Shown here: in pieces, positions 33,871 through 43,404 of the stretch
Numbering within the stretch: position 1 is the stretch's first letter
Layout: each line of letters starts with the position of its first letter
From: Xestospongia muta
Taxonomy: Eukaryota; Porifera; Demospongiae; Haplosclerida; Petrosiidae
Length of the DNA stretch: 64,000 nucleotides
Assembly (NCBI GenBank): GCA_963693285.1
Contig: OY848917.1
Location: 21,210,245 to 21,274,244, forward strand
Direction: 5' to 3'
Program-made: the position numbers and the translations under genes
Notes under the pieces: model-generated
What the model saw: the letters and a program-made list of their open reading frames with translations, nothing else
Told to the model about the DNA's origin: nothing
Databases searched by the model: none

Positions 33871-33964
33871 CTTATCCTATGTTTTGTACTATAGGCTTTT
33901 CTTTCATAAACAATATATTGAAGAATATTTCTTGTGAAGAAGAGAAAAAATATATTTAATAGAG

Positions 33965-34283
33965 TGATTACGTCACACTCAGTTAGCTCATGAAATCAAA
34001 ACATACCATGTTCAAATTTTAATGAATATATCACACTCTGTTAACTCACTAAGTCAAAACATTAGCATGTTCAATTTTTTCAAATTTAACTCATTATGTC
34101 ACATTCGGTTAACTCGAGAAGTCAAAACGTTAGCGTGTTCAAATTTTAACAATTAAATCACACTCGGTTAACTTAAAAAGTAAAAATGTTAGCATGTTCA
34201 AATTTGAGTGATTATGTCAGACTCAGTTAACTTGAGGACTCAAAATGTTAGCTTGTTCAAATTTGACTCATTATGTCACACTG
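33965..34283 (+). repeat. Satellite block 2 (about 58-bp unit)
   Basis: About five and a half tandem copies of the GTCACACTC-GTTAAC-GTTAGCATGTTCAAATTT unit. It ends exactly at the TTAA that borders the DNA transposon. Confidence 0.9.
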
Positions 34284-34471
34284 TTAAACAAGGAGGTGTG
34301 GTATAAAAAGGCCCTGCCCAGGGCAAATTAATTAAGTTATGGCCTCGTGGCTTCACTATGTTTTATAAACTGTAGTTGTTATATCCAGTGCTTATCAGCA
34401 CTAGATCAGAGTTGCTAAGGGTGGGATTGGGAACGTTTCCTTGACTTCGAAGGTGTCATATGTTTAGTTAT

Positions 34472-36861
34472 AGCAAGATGGCTACTAGTTGTAATGAACC
34501 ATGTGCTCCAAAGAAAAAACGTCCTAGGTTGAGAGTACGCTTCCAAATGGAGCTAAATTTTTCTATTAACGATGAAAAAGATAGTTTTCTAACAAGATTA
34601 GAAAAGTCAAGTGCTATTTTTCGTCAATAAGCTCGCGATCACTTGATAACTGTGAGTTACTTCAATGTTTGCTGGATCTGGTGGATGATGAAGAGGACTT
34701 TGAACCTGCTGAAAGTTCAAGGGATGATCATGTCAAGTCAATGCTAAATTGCTCAGGTAAAGTTGTATCTTGTATTATATATTTGTTATTAGCTCATAAA
34801 ACAGGGGTTTTCACTGGTGGTACAAATGATAGTCAATCAATGTTTATTTGTGAGCGTAGTACTTTTCATGAGATATCGGTAGGATTGAAAAAACCTTGTA
34901 ACTGTCAAGCTGTGGCCTGGGTGCTTTCACAATCACTACAGGTACAGTTATCTAATTTTGACTTCCTGTATAACAGTTCCATATTGATCAGATTGGACAT
35001 GTCATTTGTGTTGAATTTCATTGTCGAAATTGTATGGCTAAACAATGATGGGCCAGCTCAAGAGTTCTTGGCTCTCACTATTTAGTTAATCAAAAGTATT
35101 CTTATTTTGTCTCTGAGTGGTTCGTTATTTTTGTTGTACATGTAGATGCGTTCATGTCTTCACTTGTGCTGGAATTCTGCCATCTCAGTACATTCATTTC
35201 AATCAATTTGCAGGTATTGGCATTGTGGGCAAGCGATACATTAGCTCAGGTACAGTATTGATTATTCTCTGTAATAATATTGTATTCTTTGTGTTGTAGT
35301 TTACAAACAGCAACACTATGTCAACATAATTAACTCTTGTACACAGCAGTCTTATGTCGAAAGCAATAGATGAAATAAAATCTTTGCCTGATTACTCAGT
35401 AAATGGTGAGGTAATTATTGATATCATATTTTATTTAGAATTATAAGTACAATAGTAGGTAATCACGGATGCTCGACACGACTCAACAGCAAATGCCTAT
35501 CATACATCAGTCCCTTGTCTTTCTGGAAGGTTAATGTTTATTAGTATACTTCTTCATTTTTTCATATTTCACTTGTATAGTACACATAAGACTCTAGCAT
35601 GTGTGACTTTATCAAGAAAAGAACACACCATAGCTCAAACAAGAGAGTTGGAATGTACAAAATTGGTTATACCAGAAGTGATTGCTAAAGGTTGCTTCAT
35701 CAAAATGGTATAAAAATACTTCTTTTAGGTTTAAATGTAGTTGAGGTAGCACACGATAATTGTTCTTCAGTAAAGAATTACATCACAAAGGATTTAAATT
35801 TAATAAATTCATATGATACTTGACATGGTAAGCTTTTTCACGTCTCAGCATGACATCATCTTGTTATAGGCACTAAATATGTAGCAATATCATTGAAGAC
35901 AGTTGCAGTTGGAACTGCAAAAAGGGGCTGGTGTAACATGGTTTACTGAATTGTCAGACAAAAGTACAATTGCCATTCAAAGTAAAAGATAACATTTATT
36001 TCCATAGGGAAAAGTACAAAAGTGCATTTGTACTATTGTATGAAAAACTGTGTCCAGTCACCAATTACTCTTCAAAAAATATTATTAACATCATCAATCA
36101 TTATCAGGTACATCATACTAACATGAATGACTTTAATATAATTGTTGATGTCATAGGGAAACCATTCAGAATGTCATGATGAGTCTGCCTGTCGATGTTC
36201 TGGGTATAGCCCATCTAAAATTCAACTAACTTCTTCAGCTGCAATCAGTGCATATGAGAAATGTTTGAAGCAGACATTAATTTACAGAGAACCTGAGTCA
36301 TATTGCAGGGTGAGTATATATGGTCAGGAGCACTCCTCATCATAAACATTGTCTTTGTTAGTGCCATGACACATACTGGGTTGAATCATTTAACCATCAG
36401 CTACTCACATACATTCCAAAAAGGATTCATTTTGGGACAATGACATTTAGAATGAGAATGAATCTTGCTTGTATGGACTGGGTTAGTATATTTTGATTCA
36501 TTTTCTCTATCAATGATTATGTCATACTAGAATGAGAATGTACAGAGGACAGCCACCAGTGAACGTTTTGTAGCTGATCTTCGAAGGCCAGATAGACGTA
36601 CCCTGATGAAGGTCTTAGTAAATAAGTCTTTTGATTTTGTCAATGAAATATGGAAAACCTTCATACAATACCATTTTCAAGACATAAGATGATTTATCTT
36701 TTAATGTACCACCATTGCTAACAATGATTAGACCAGTGATTGAAGAGGAGCCAGAAACCAGCATTGATGAAGAAGAGGATGATCTTTTGAATGATGATCG
36801 TGAATTGGATGAAGATGAAGTTGAGTGTGAAGATGAGACGGAATCTCCATTTACAAGATAG
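34472..36861 (+). pseudogene. Transposase-like gene of the TTAA element
   Basis: The plus-strand reading begins at ATG 34472 (MATSCNEPCAPKKKRPRLRV, a basic start). A TAA near 34628 precedes a frame change. Exons then encode FTGGTNDSQSMFICERS, GILPSQYIHFNQF in another frame, VITDARHDSTANAYHTSVP (about 35461-35517), KEHTIAQTRELECTKLVIPE, INSYDTWHG in broken frames, then YWVESFNHQLLTYIPKRIHF (about 36372-36432) and an acidic C-terminus EEEDDLLNDDRELDEDEVE ending at 36861. The ITDARH, DxWHG and ESFNHxxLxYxPKR blocks are those of a family of uncharacterised DDE-type transposases abundant in cnidarians, fish and sponges. Candidate acidic catalytic residues are the D of TDARH, the D of YDTWHG and the E of ESFN. 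Several introns look real but the frame is broken at least twice. Confidence 0.6.
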
Positions 36862-37371
36862 TGTCTTTCTTTTATTGACATAAATAAACGGGAGTTACAT
36901 TATTATTATTTATAATAGTATTAATAGCTTTTATCATTTAGTTATACAGAAGGTTTGGAAATTCACATATGGTACTCCTGCAGGATTTGGAAATTGTCCT
37001 CTGACATCCTACAATTGTACATCCAAATGTTATAATGTGTAACTTGAAGATAGCCTTACCCCGAGAATGCATTCTGGCATAACATCTCTTGTATCATAAA
37101 TTGTGGTTCTTCTTAATTTATGATCAATGTATCTTGGCTCATTCTAGACCCCCAGCTGACCAAGAAGGGTCCAAAACTTCCTATATACCTTGAACCGCTT
37201 AGCCTGATTGCTGAGGTTAGCTTCTGCTGACCCTTTTAACCAACTGGGAGGCCGTAGGATAATACATGGGTCTAGGTAACAGTGTGGGCAACAATTAGAC
37301 CCTCCAAGGACTGGAGGATCGAACGTCTCATATCCACTAGTGTCTAAATTAGTTTAGAATCGCATTGGTCA

Positions 37372-37641
37372 CTATACTATAAATAAAAGTACTTTTTTTC
37401 TTCTTTTATTTGTAGGTGCTTCACATTTAGAATATACAAATTCCAATTTGATTCTTGGATATTTTTTTATTAAATCCTCGATCTCTTTCAAAAATTCTTC
37501 TGGAGGATCTTCTGTATAGTGGACTTCAACCTGAACAGCTACTATAATTTTGTGTTTATGTATATGTAGAAATACCTTCAACTTAGTCTGGCTCTCAGCC
37601 ATAGGCTCTATCTTGTTCTTACACGTGTTTAAAATGACCAC
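37372..37641 (-). CDS. Small hypothetical protein inside the TTAA element
   Basis: An 89-codon open frame on the strand opposite the transposase, between its stop and the right inverted repeat. An internal Met (MAESQTKLKVFLHIHKHK) gives a shorter alternative of about 76 residues. The sequence looks like a compact alpha/beta domain with alternating hydrophobics (KIIVAVQVEVHY), an acidic helix (PPEEFLKEIEDLIKKYP) and a basic tail (NKRRKK). I do not recognise the family. It may be an element-encoded accessory protein, or a chance frame. Confidence 0.35.
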   Translation of the reverse strand: MVILNTCKNKIEPMAESQTKLKVFLHIHKHKIIVAVQVEVHYTEDPPEEFLKEIEDLIKKYPRIKLEFVYSKCEAPTNKRRKKVLLFIV

Positions 37642-37824
37642 GTGGCTAGGCTTAGTCAGCTAAATAACATGTGTTTTGTATATAAAGTAAGTTTTATAAT
37701 ATCCCATGTGAACTGCCATTTTTATTTTGAATACACCCGCCATATTGTGCCCTGGGCACACCCCTTAAATAGTGAGCTGAACTGAAATGTTTATATTATT
37801 CTTATAGTGCACCTCCTCCTTTAA

Positions 37825-38155
37825 TTCAAGAAGTCAAAACGTTAGTGTGTTCAAATTTTAACAATTAAATCACACTCGGTTAACTCACTAAGTCAAAATG
37901 TTAGCATGTTCAAATTTGAGTGATTATGTCACACTCGGTTAACTCGAGAAGTTAAAACATTAGCATGTTCAAACTTAAGCGATTACGACACACTCAGTTA
38001 ACTTGTTTAAATTTGACTCATTATGTCACATGTTAACTCGAGAAGTCAAAATGTTAGCACGTTCAATTTTAACAATTAAATCACACTCAGTTAATTCACT
38101 AAGTCAAAATGTTAGCATGTTCAATTTGAGTCATTATGTCACACTAAGTACTATA
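37825..38155 (+). repeat. Satellite block 3 (about 58-bp unit)
   Basis: About six copies of the same GTTAACTCGAGAAGTCAAAAC / GCATGTTCAAATTT unit, resuming immediately right of the TTAA element. Blocks 2 and 3 are therefore one array split by the insertion. Confidence 0.9.
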
Positions 38156-38159
38156 ATAA

Positions 38160-40680
38160 TCACTAAAATTTAAATTTTAGCATGTTTAAATTTTAGTGAT
38201 TATCATAGTACTTATTAAATTTGCTAAAATTAGCACACAACAGTAGGCTTAATGTACCAGAGAACATTACATTGATTTCAATTCAAACATATCATTATCT
38301 TCAAATGCTAATCACAAACAAGAACATGTCAACACATTTACACTCACCATTATTAACTGTACTCTGGGTGCCATTAGCAAGAAATAAAGGCACAGTGTCA
38401 GGTGAAGGGAGTTGGTTCAATAGAACAAGAGGTTTGTGAAGTTTAATACATCCTTTCAACAATCCATCCTATAGATCTGAATACAAAATAATGATGTTAT
38501 CATAGTAACTGAACAAAGTTGCAGTATGACCCATTGAGTAAATGTTATATCTCAGGCTATCAATATGCTAAAGAAAATGGTTTGCACTATTCAACACAAC
38601 CTTTGTAACAGTGTTTAAATATCCAAAACTATGACAATATCTTCACAAGAAAGGATTATAACAGAAGAAAATAGTATTCTTTGTCTTCCAAAGCTGCATG
38701 AGGTCAATAAGTTTTCATATCATTTACATGTGTGCTCTGTAACTGAAACAAAAAGGTTTGAAACTTGAAAATGTCTTAGGAAAAACAACAATGAGTCAAG
38801 GCAAAACAAGAAAAGCTTCAATATGACTACCCAAAAAACTTTTTAGATGAGACCACACCCACATTTCATTGCTTCCTCATATCACATTTGAAAGTCAAAC
38901 ACAACACAAAGTGTAGGACTATATAAAGACTACTCTGAACATGAAAACATCTAAGAACATAACATACACACTTAGGTATACTTGTTAACATAAACATCCA
39001 AATAATAAATATATACATATAATAACTTCCTTAGGTTGTGAAGGTAACTTTTATAGTAAATAGCTAATTACAAAGATAAGACAAATATTTAGCAAGCCAA
39101 TCAAAACAAACTTAAACTGTTAGAAATAGAATGTACACGAGCATACTCCATCAAGATTATAGCATGGCTACCTCCCTGTATTCTAAGAAAAATAATTTCA
39201 GTATCATTGTGTAGCATAAAGCTTTCCCTATTCAGTTCTATTAACTATTATATCACAAGGTCAAAGATATAACACAAAAGATATGCCTATCTTCACAAGT
39301 GATGTCAGTATACTCATGTGTGATGTCGTATGTAATGTCAGGATACTCACAATAGAAAAGTAAAAGTCTAAATAACATGCTTTCTGTTTGGAAGAAAGAC
39401 TTCAAATAAGTTATCTAACAAGTGACTCATGAGTTCAATTTAAGTTGCAAATTGTATGTACTGCATTTGTGGATTGATACCATAGAAGTTCAAAGTGATT
39501 TTAATAGTTTTGAGGATCATGAATATACTAGTTTGTGGCTTTGCTGAGTGCTGACAATCATATCAGAATATACTATGATGTCACTTTATCAAGTCCAAGA
39601 GCTTTGTCTACACTTTCAATTTCTATGGTACATGTCACAAGAATATATATATGTCAAGTAGTCTTACTTAGTTGATGCTTTACAGCCTTTCCTTTGGTAA
39701 TATCATCAGCTATACTATCACGAGATAAAGGAATTATATCATTATTATCAGCTGTGTTCATATGGTGATCTTCAGAGATTAAACCCTAAACCAGTGGACT
39801 TAAACATTGGCTGAGAGTTAGGGTGTTGACTAGATTCTTCTTCATCCATTAATAAAGAGACCTTGTCCTTCTCTCCTTCACCTTCAGATGACACAATGGT
39901 GTCAGCCTCATCTTCATCATTTGCCTCATCATTTGATTATCTGAAAGTGACATCAATAGAAGTTAAAAATAGAAAACACTTCTATAAATCATTGATTAAG
40001 TCTACTTATGTGATATACATTAATTATTGTATATACTTTATAGTCCTGTACACATTAAGTTATAAGACTGTACAGTATAGGGAGACTTTCATTTGGTAAT
40101 AAGGCAATTTAGAAAATTATGAAATATTTTCACTACATCTTTACAGCTCTAGTCTAGCCTCTTTGCTTAGAGGGGTATGGTAGTGCACATGTAGTATATT
40201 CACCAATATATCCTATTGAACCTGTGCCTGAAAAACAACATTTTATAATTGGGTGTGGTTGTAATCTGTTTAGATCTAATACAAGACCTGGAAACAAAAT
40301 ACTCTTTAGAGGTTTCCTACTGGAATAAGGTATTTTAGTCCTCTCATTGTATTTGGGTGGTTTGTGTTAAAGGGATCAGCCTCACCAGAATAGCTCTATT
40401 CAGTGCCAGTACCTTCCAAAACAATTATACAATCATTTTTTCAAATATAATAAACCTTGTTATTTAAACTTTGCAAGTTGCCAAATTATAATTTCCAAAT
40501 ATGATTTAACAGTTCATCTTGTTATAATACATACAAACACTTAGTAGATCTGTTAATAAGTGGAGGAGGAGAAAGTATGACAATTACACAATAGCTCTTT
40601 AATACATGTACAACGCTTGCTTTGTTACATTTAGAAAAACAAATTAATGAAGACGTAAGTTTACCTGACACTATTCCCCA
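38160..40680. other. Non-coding stretch, no gene supported
   Basis: No domain recognised on either strand. The frame at 39863-40099 is Ser-rich from TCATCTTC repeats. Minor repeated phrases only. Confidence 0.45.
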
Positions 40681-40683
40681 TTC

Positions 40684-40899
40684 TTATTCTAGATGATGTC
40701 TTGAAATAGGACGGCCTTCGTATTGCATGTCATCTTCGTCTAATATCATGGTGCTTAACGATCTCTGTCCATCAGTATCGTTAACATCCTCACATATTTT
40801 AGCAACATTGATTTCGTCTTCAAAATCATCTGGAAGTGGATTGCTAAGCTCAGCTACTTGCTCAGCCAACGATAACTTTTCTTTCCTTTTTGACGCCAC
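40684..40899 (-). pseudogene. AATF/Che-1-like N-terminal fragment
   Basis: A 71-codon minus-strand frame from ATG 40899. It begins KRKEKLSLAEQVAELSNPLP, contains an acidic stretch, and ends DDMQYEGRPISRHHLE then TAA. The LAEQ-NP-P start, acidic middle and (D)xxYxGxxxSRxxL end resemble the N-terminus of AATF (apoptosis-antagonising transcription factor, a nucleolar ribosome-assembly factor). A good donor site, CAG followed by GTAAAC, lies just beyond the stop, near 40665, so the frame may once have continued. No later exons are seen to the left. The transposon left end lies only about 50 bp upstream of the ATG. The call is from remembered similarity. Confidence 0.4.
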
Positions 40900-40951
40900 G
40901 TGCCAGTCATTTGCACGTGGTTAGGTTTTAATAGATGGAGATTAGACACTA

Positions 40952-41326
40952 GAGTAACAGACCAATAGTCGTACGGACCGATTTTCGGACGTTTATATCT
41001 ACTAAATGGTGAATGCTATAAAGCTGATTCTGCAGATACTGGTAGGTGCTTACCTGTACTACTTGTGTACAAAATATTAGCTTGCAAAAATACAGTATAC
41101 GAGTGCTGCAGCTCGAAGATCAACATTGTACGAATACCAAGGTTTTCGTAAAGTTGAACCAGTTTTCGGACATCTATCTGGGAAATAGCTGGGAATTGGA
41201 GACGAGCAATGAAACGTGAGATTCTAGTTCATCAATGATTCCTCTTTCAAACCTCCAAGCCGGAACCCTGCACTTCTTGTATGACCGTGATTACAAGTTA
41301 GGTGGGTCACGTGACCAATATTCGGA
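40952..41326 (+). repeat. Left terminal inverted repeat of pogo-like element
   Basis: Pairs with 45188-45514 in inverted orientation. Shared blocks include GACCGATTTTCGG, the stretch ATGCTATAAAGCTGATTCTG and GTATGACCG. An internal segment around 41115-41195, including a second TTTTCGGACATCTA phrase, is absent from the right copy. Confidence 0.9.
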
Positions 41327-41397
41327 CGTAAACAATTATGGAGGGTGGTGCATAATGAGTTATAAATAATTTTCCAACTTGTCATTAACTATTAAAA

Positions 41398-42510
41398 CTA
41401 TTTCTTGGTGATCTTGCAACATGATTTACGCTCCCAAACATCAGGAATGTTGCCTGGAGTAACATAAACACAGGAACAGTGAAACCACTGCCCACACACA
41501 TCACAAGAGATCATCATCTCATCGTAGTCTTCAGGCATTTTACAGTAACAATATAGGTCAATGATGTGATGATGTTTCGAAGGTCGAGGTATACATTCCA
41601 GCTGGTTGTGCAATTTCTTTGGGAACAGAGACAACTTTCCTCTTTCAAAACAATCAATTAGATGATTACACATTACTTCTTGATGAAAACTAGCACATTC
41701 AGGATTGTTTCCACAACACACTTCCATTGCCATAGCAATAGAAGAGGCCACAATCCCAGTTTCCTTTCTGCTGTTGTACAGACATTGTCTGCATTTTCAG
41801 AGAAGTTTCTGAGGAATAGGAGTATATTTGTGAAACTTGAAGAAGAGTGGGGGCTTGTTAAGTGTATAGAATAATGCCAAACTGTCCATAATCTGGACAA
41901 CTCCAGGTCTTTGGGAACATGTACAGATCCAGTGATTAGATCCTACAATAAAGAGTTTACATGAAGAATAATCCTTTATTCATTAATTTCAGGTTATTTA
42001 ATTTTCATTGTACCTACATGTAGGCGCATGCACAAATGCTGGGTCAATATTTTCATGGATTATAAATCACCCACGAAAACAACGAAATTTAAAACCCCTC
42101 AAAAATTTCTACCCTTACAGTAAGTATGTAACAATTTGACAAGGTGAATTAATAGCAGTCCCTTTGTATTACTACAACCAATAAGGATTATTACCAGACA
42201 TAATTTTTTGCTGTGGAAATTTCTAAATACTTTTTTGTTTTGATAAGGTATTATTAACCTTGCTGCTTAACTTATTAATACTGTACCTGTGTGAAGTATC
42301 TGAACAGAGGGTATCCTAGGAACAACTTTAAACTTGAGACAATAACCCAACAATGTATTCTGAAAACCATGTATGTGTGGAAATTGTTGACTTAGAAGAG
42401 TGTGGGCAACATTGATCACATTGTCGGAAACTTCAGAACCACTTTCAAGATGATTCTTGTCTGCTATATAAAGATTCAGATCTTTTATCCACCAGGAATC
42501 TGCTTTACCT
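41398..42510 (-). pseudogene. Ulp1-like (C48) cysteine protease plus PHD finger
   Basis: Two exons with clear splice sites. Exon 42510-42289 contains DSWWIKDLNLYIADKNHLES, LLSQQFPHIHGFQNTLLG and VQILHTG, the N-terminal half seen in transposon-borne Ulp1 proteases. Exon 41943-41398 supplies NHWICTC with the catalytic His, VQIMDS with the Asp, and QQQKGNWDCGLF with the Gln and catalytic Cys. The DCG block lies in a different frame from the flanking sequence, so small indels have disrupted it. The end is a PHD-type zinc finger: CYCKMPEDYDEMMISCDVCG then WFHCSCV, with the last Cys pair in KSCC. Ulp1 proteases cleave SUMO-like modifiers; PHD fingers usually bind histone tails. Their role in this transposon is unknown. 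Confidence 0.75.
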
Positions 42511-42545
42511 GTGACAAATATGACATAATACACATGTACATGTAG

Positions 42546-42934
42546 CAGACATGGGGCAAGCACTTTAAGCAAGTGCTTTCAGGTGCTTTGATACTTTTCT
42601 TAAGCATAAACACTTGTGCTACTTTATATTAAAGTATTATATAATAAGCACAAAGGGCTGTACATGTAGAGAGTGTTTTAGTAAGTGTTTAGGCCCAAAG
42701 GTGCCAGGTTAGTGATAATACGTTTCATAAATGTTCATTTTGATGTAACAAGGTGATTATTAATAAATTAGCTTAACCAAAGTGCTGCTGCTTGTGGTTA
42801 AAACAGTTATGTGGTGCTTGAATGTGTCCTTCAATTACTTCTATACACAAATACTTGTGCTTGTGCTTAAGTCCTTTTACAAGTGCTTGAAATAGTGGTT
42901 TAAGCACTTGAAGTAAATGCTTGTCCCATGTCTA
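42546..42934. mobile_element. hAT-like MITE in an intron of the pogo-like element
   Basis: A 389-bp segment whose ends read inward CAGACATGGGGCAAGCACTT on the left and TAGACATGGGACAAGCATTT on the right. Subterminal GCACTT/AAGTGC motifs recur many times in both orientations. It is non-coding. No 8-bp target duplication is evident by eye. Confidence 0.7.
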
Positions 42935-42946
42935 AGTTTGACACAC

Positions 42947-43246
42947 CTTTCATATTTTTTTCCAGTTTGGCAAGTCTCTAAAACTTCAACATCAACAGGC
43001 TCAGGGTTGAAGAAATCTACAATTACATGTATGGTCATAAAGGCACAGTAATTTTAATTTGACACACCTTTCTTTGCTTGTCTTGGAAGTGTCATCTCTA
43101 AATCATAAGCCTCAGACTCAGAGAACTCTACTACAACTAAACAATAAAGGTACAGTAATTTCAATTTGACACACCTTTCTTATTATTCCTGGTTTGTCTT
43201 GGAAGTCCCATTTCTAAATCATCAGCCTCAGACTCAGAGAACTCTA
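42947..43246 (-). CDS. Three tandem small acidic exons of the pogo-like element
   Basis: Three exon-intron units lie in tandem: 43175-43246, 43068-43130 and 42947-43016, each between a YAG acceptor and a GTGTGT donor. The first two are close duplicates, encoding VEFSESEADDLEMGLPRQ and VEFSESEAYDLEMTLPRQ; the third is a diverged relative (DFFNPEPVDVEVLETCQ). The first two are phase 1-1, so duplication adds about 20 residues without breaking frame. The third ends in phase 2, which does not match the next exon and suggests decay. The encoded segments are acidic and probably disordered, linking the transposase to the Ulp1/PHD part. The preceding segment (about 43400-43300) is basic and helical (DEWKRVREDKAKAKREQ). 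Confidence 0.6.
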
Positions 43247-43404
43247 CTACAACTAAACAATAAAGGTACAGTAATTTTAATTTGACACACCTTTTTTCTT
43301 ATTCCTTCCACTTCTCTTTGTTTGGGACTGTTCTCTTTTGGCTTTTGCCTTATCCTCTCTAACTCTTTTCCACTCATCCTTTTGTAGAGCTTCCATTTCT
43401 TTCT

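Larger units (their letters stand above)
34284..37824 (+). mobile_element. TTAA-flanked DNA transposon (Kolobok-like candidate)
   Basis: Bounded by TTAA at 34284-34287 and 37821-37824. Imperfect terminal inverted repeats: ACAAGGAGGTGTGGTATAA inward from the left and AGGAGGAGGTGCACTATAA inward from the right, with 14 of the first 20 positions matching. A second shared inner block is TGCCCAGGGCA. Satellite of one family continues on both sides, which supports insertion into the array. It encodes a multi-exon transposase-like gene on the plus strand and a short open frame on the minus strand. The TTAA target fits Kolobok and piggyBac superfamilies; the protein is not piggyBac-like, so Kolobok is my inference. 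Confidence 0.7.

Noticed and set aside
36615..36881. Ser-rich minus-strand frame
   Set aside because: It is the antisense shadow of the acidic C-terminus of the plus-strand transposase-like gene (36716-36861).
31697..37824. THAP remnant and TTAA element as a single Kolobok transposon
   Set aside because: The TTAA ends and inverted repeats exclude the THAP segment, and satellite plus other remnants lie between them.
39863..40099. Ser-rich plus-strand frame
   Set aside because: Low-complexity TCATCTTC-type sequence without splice or domain support.
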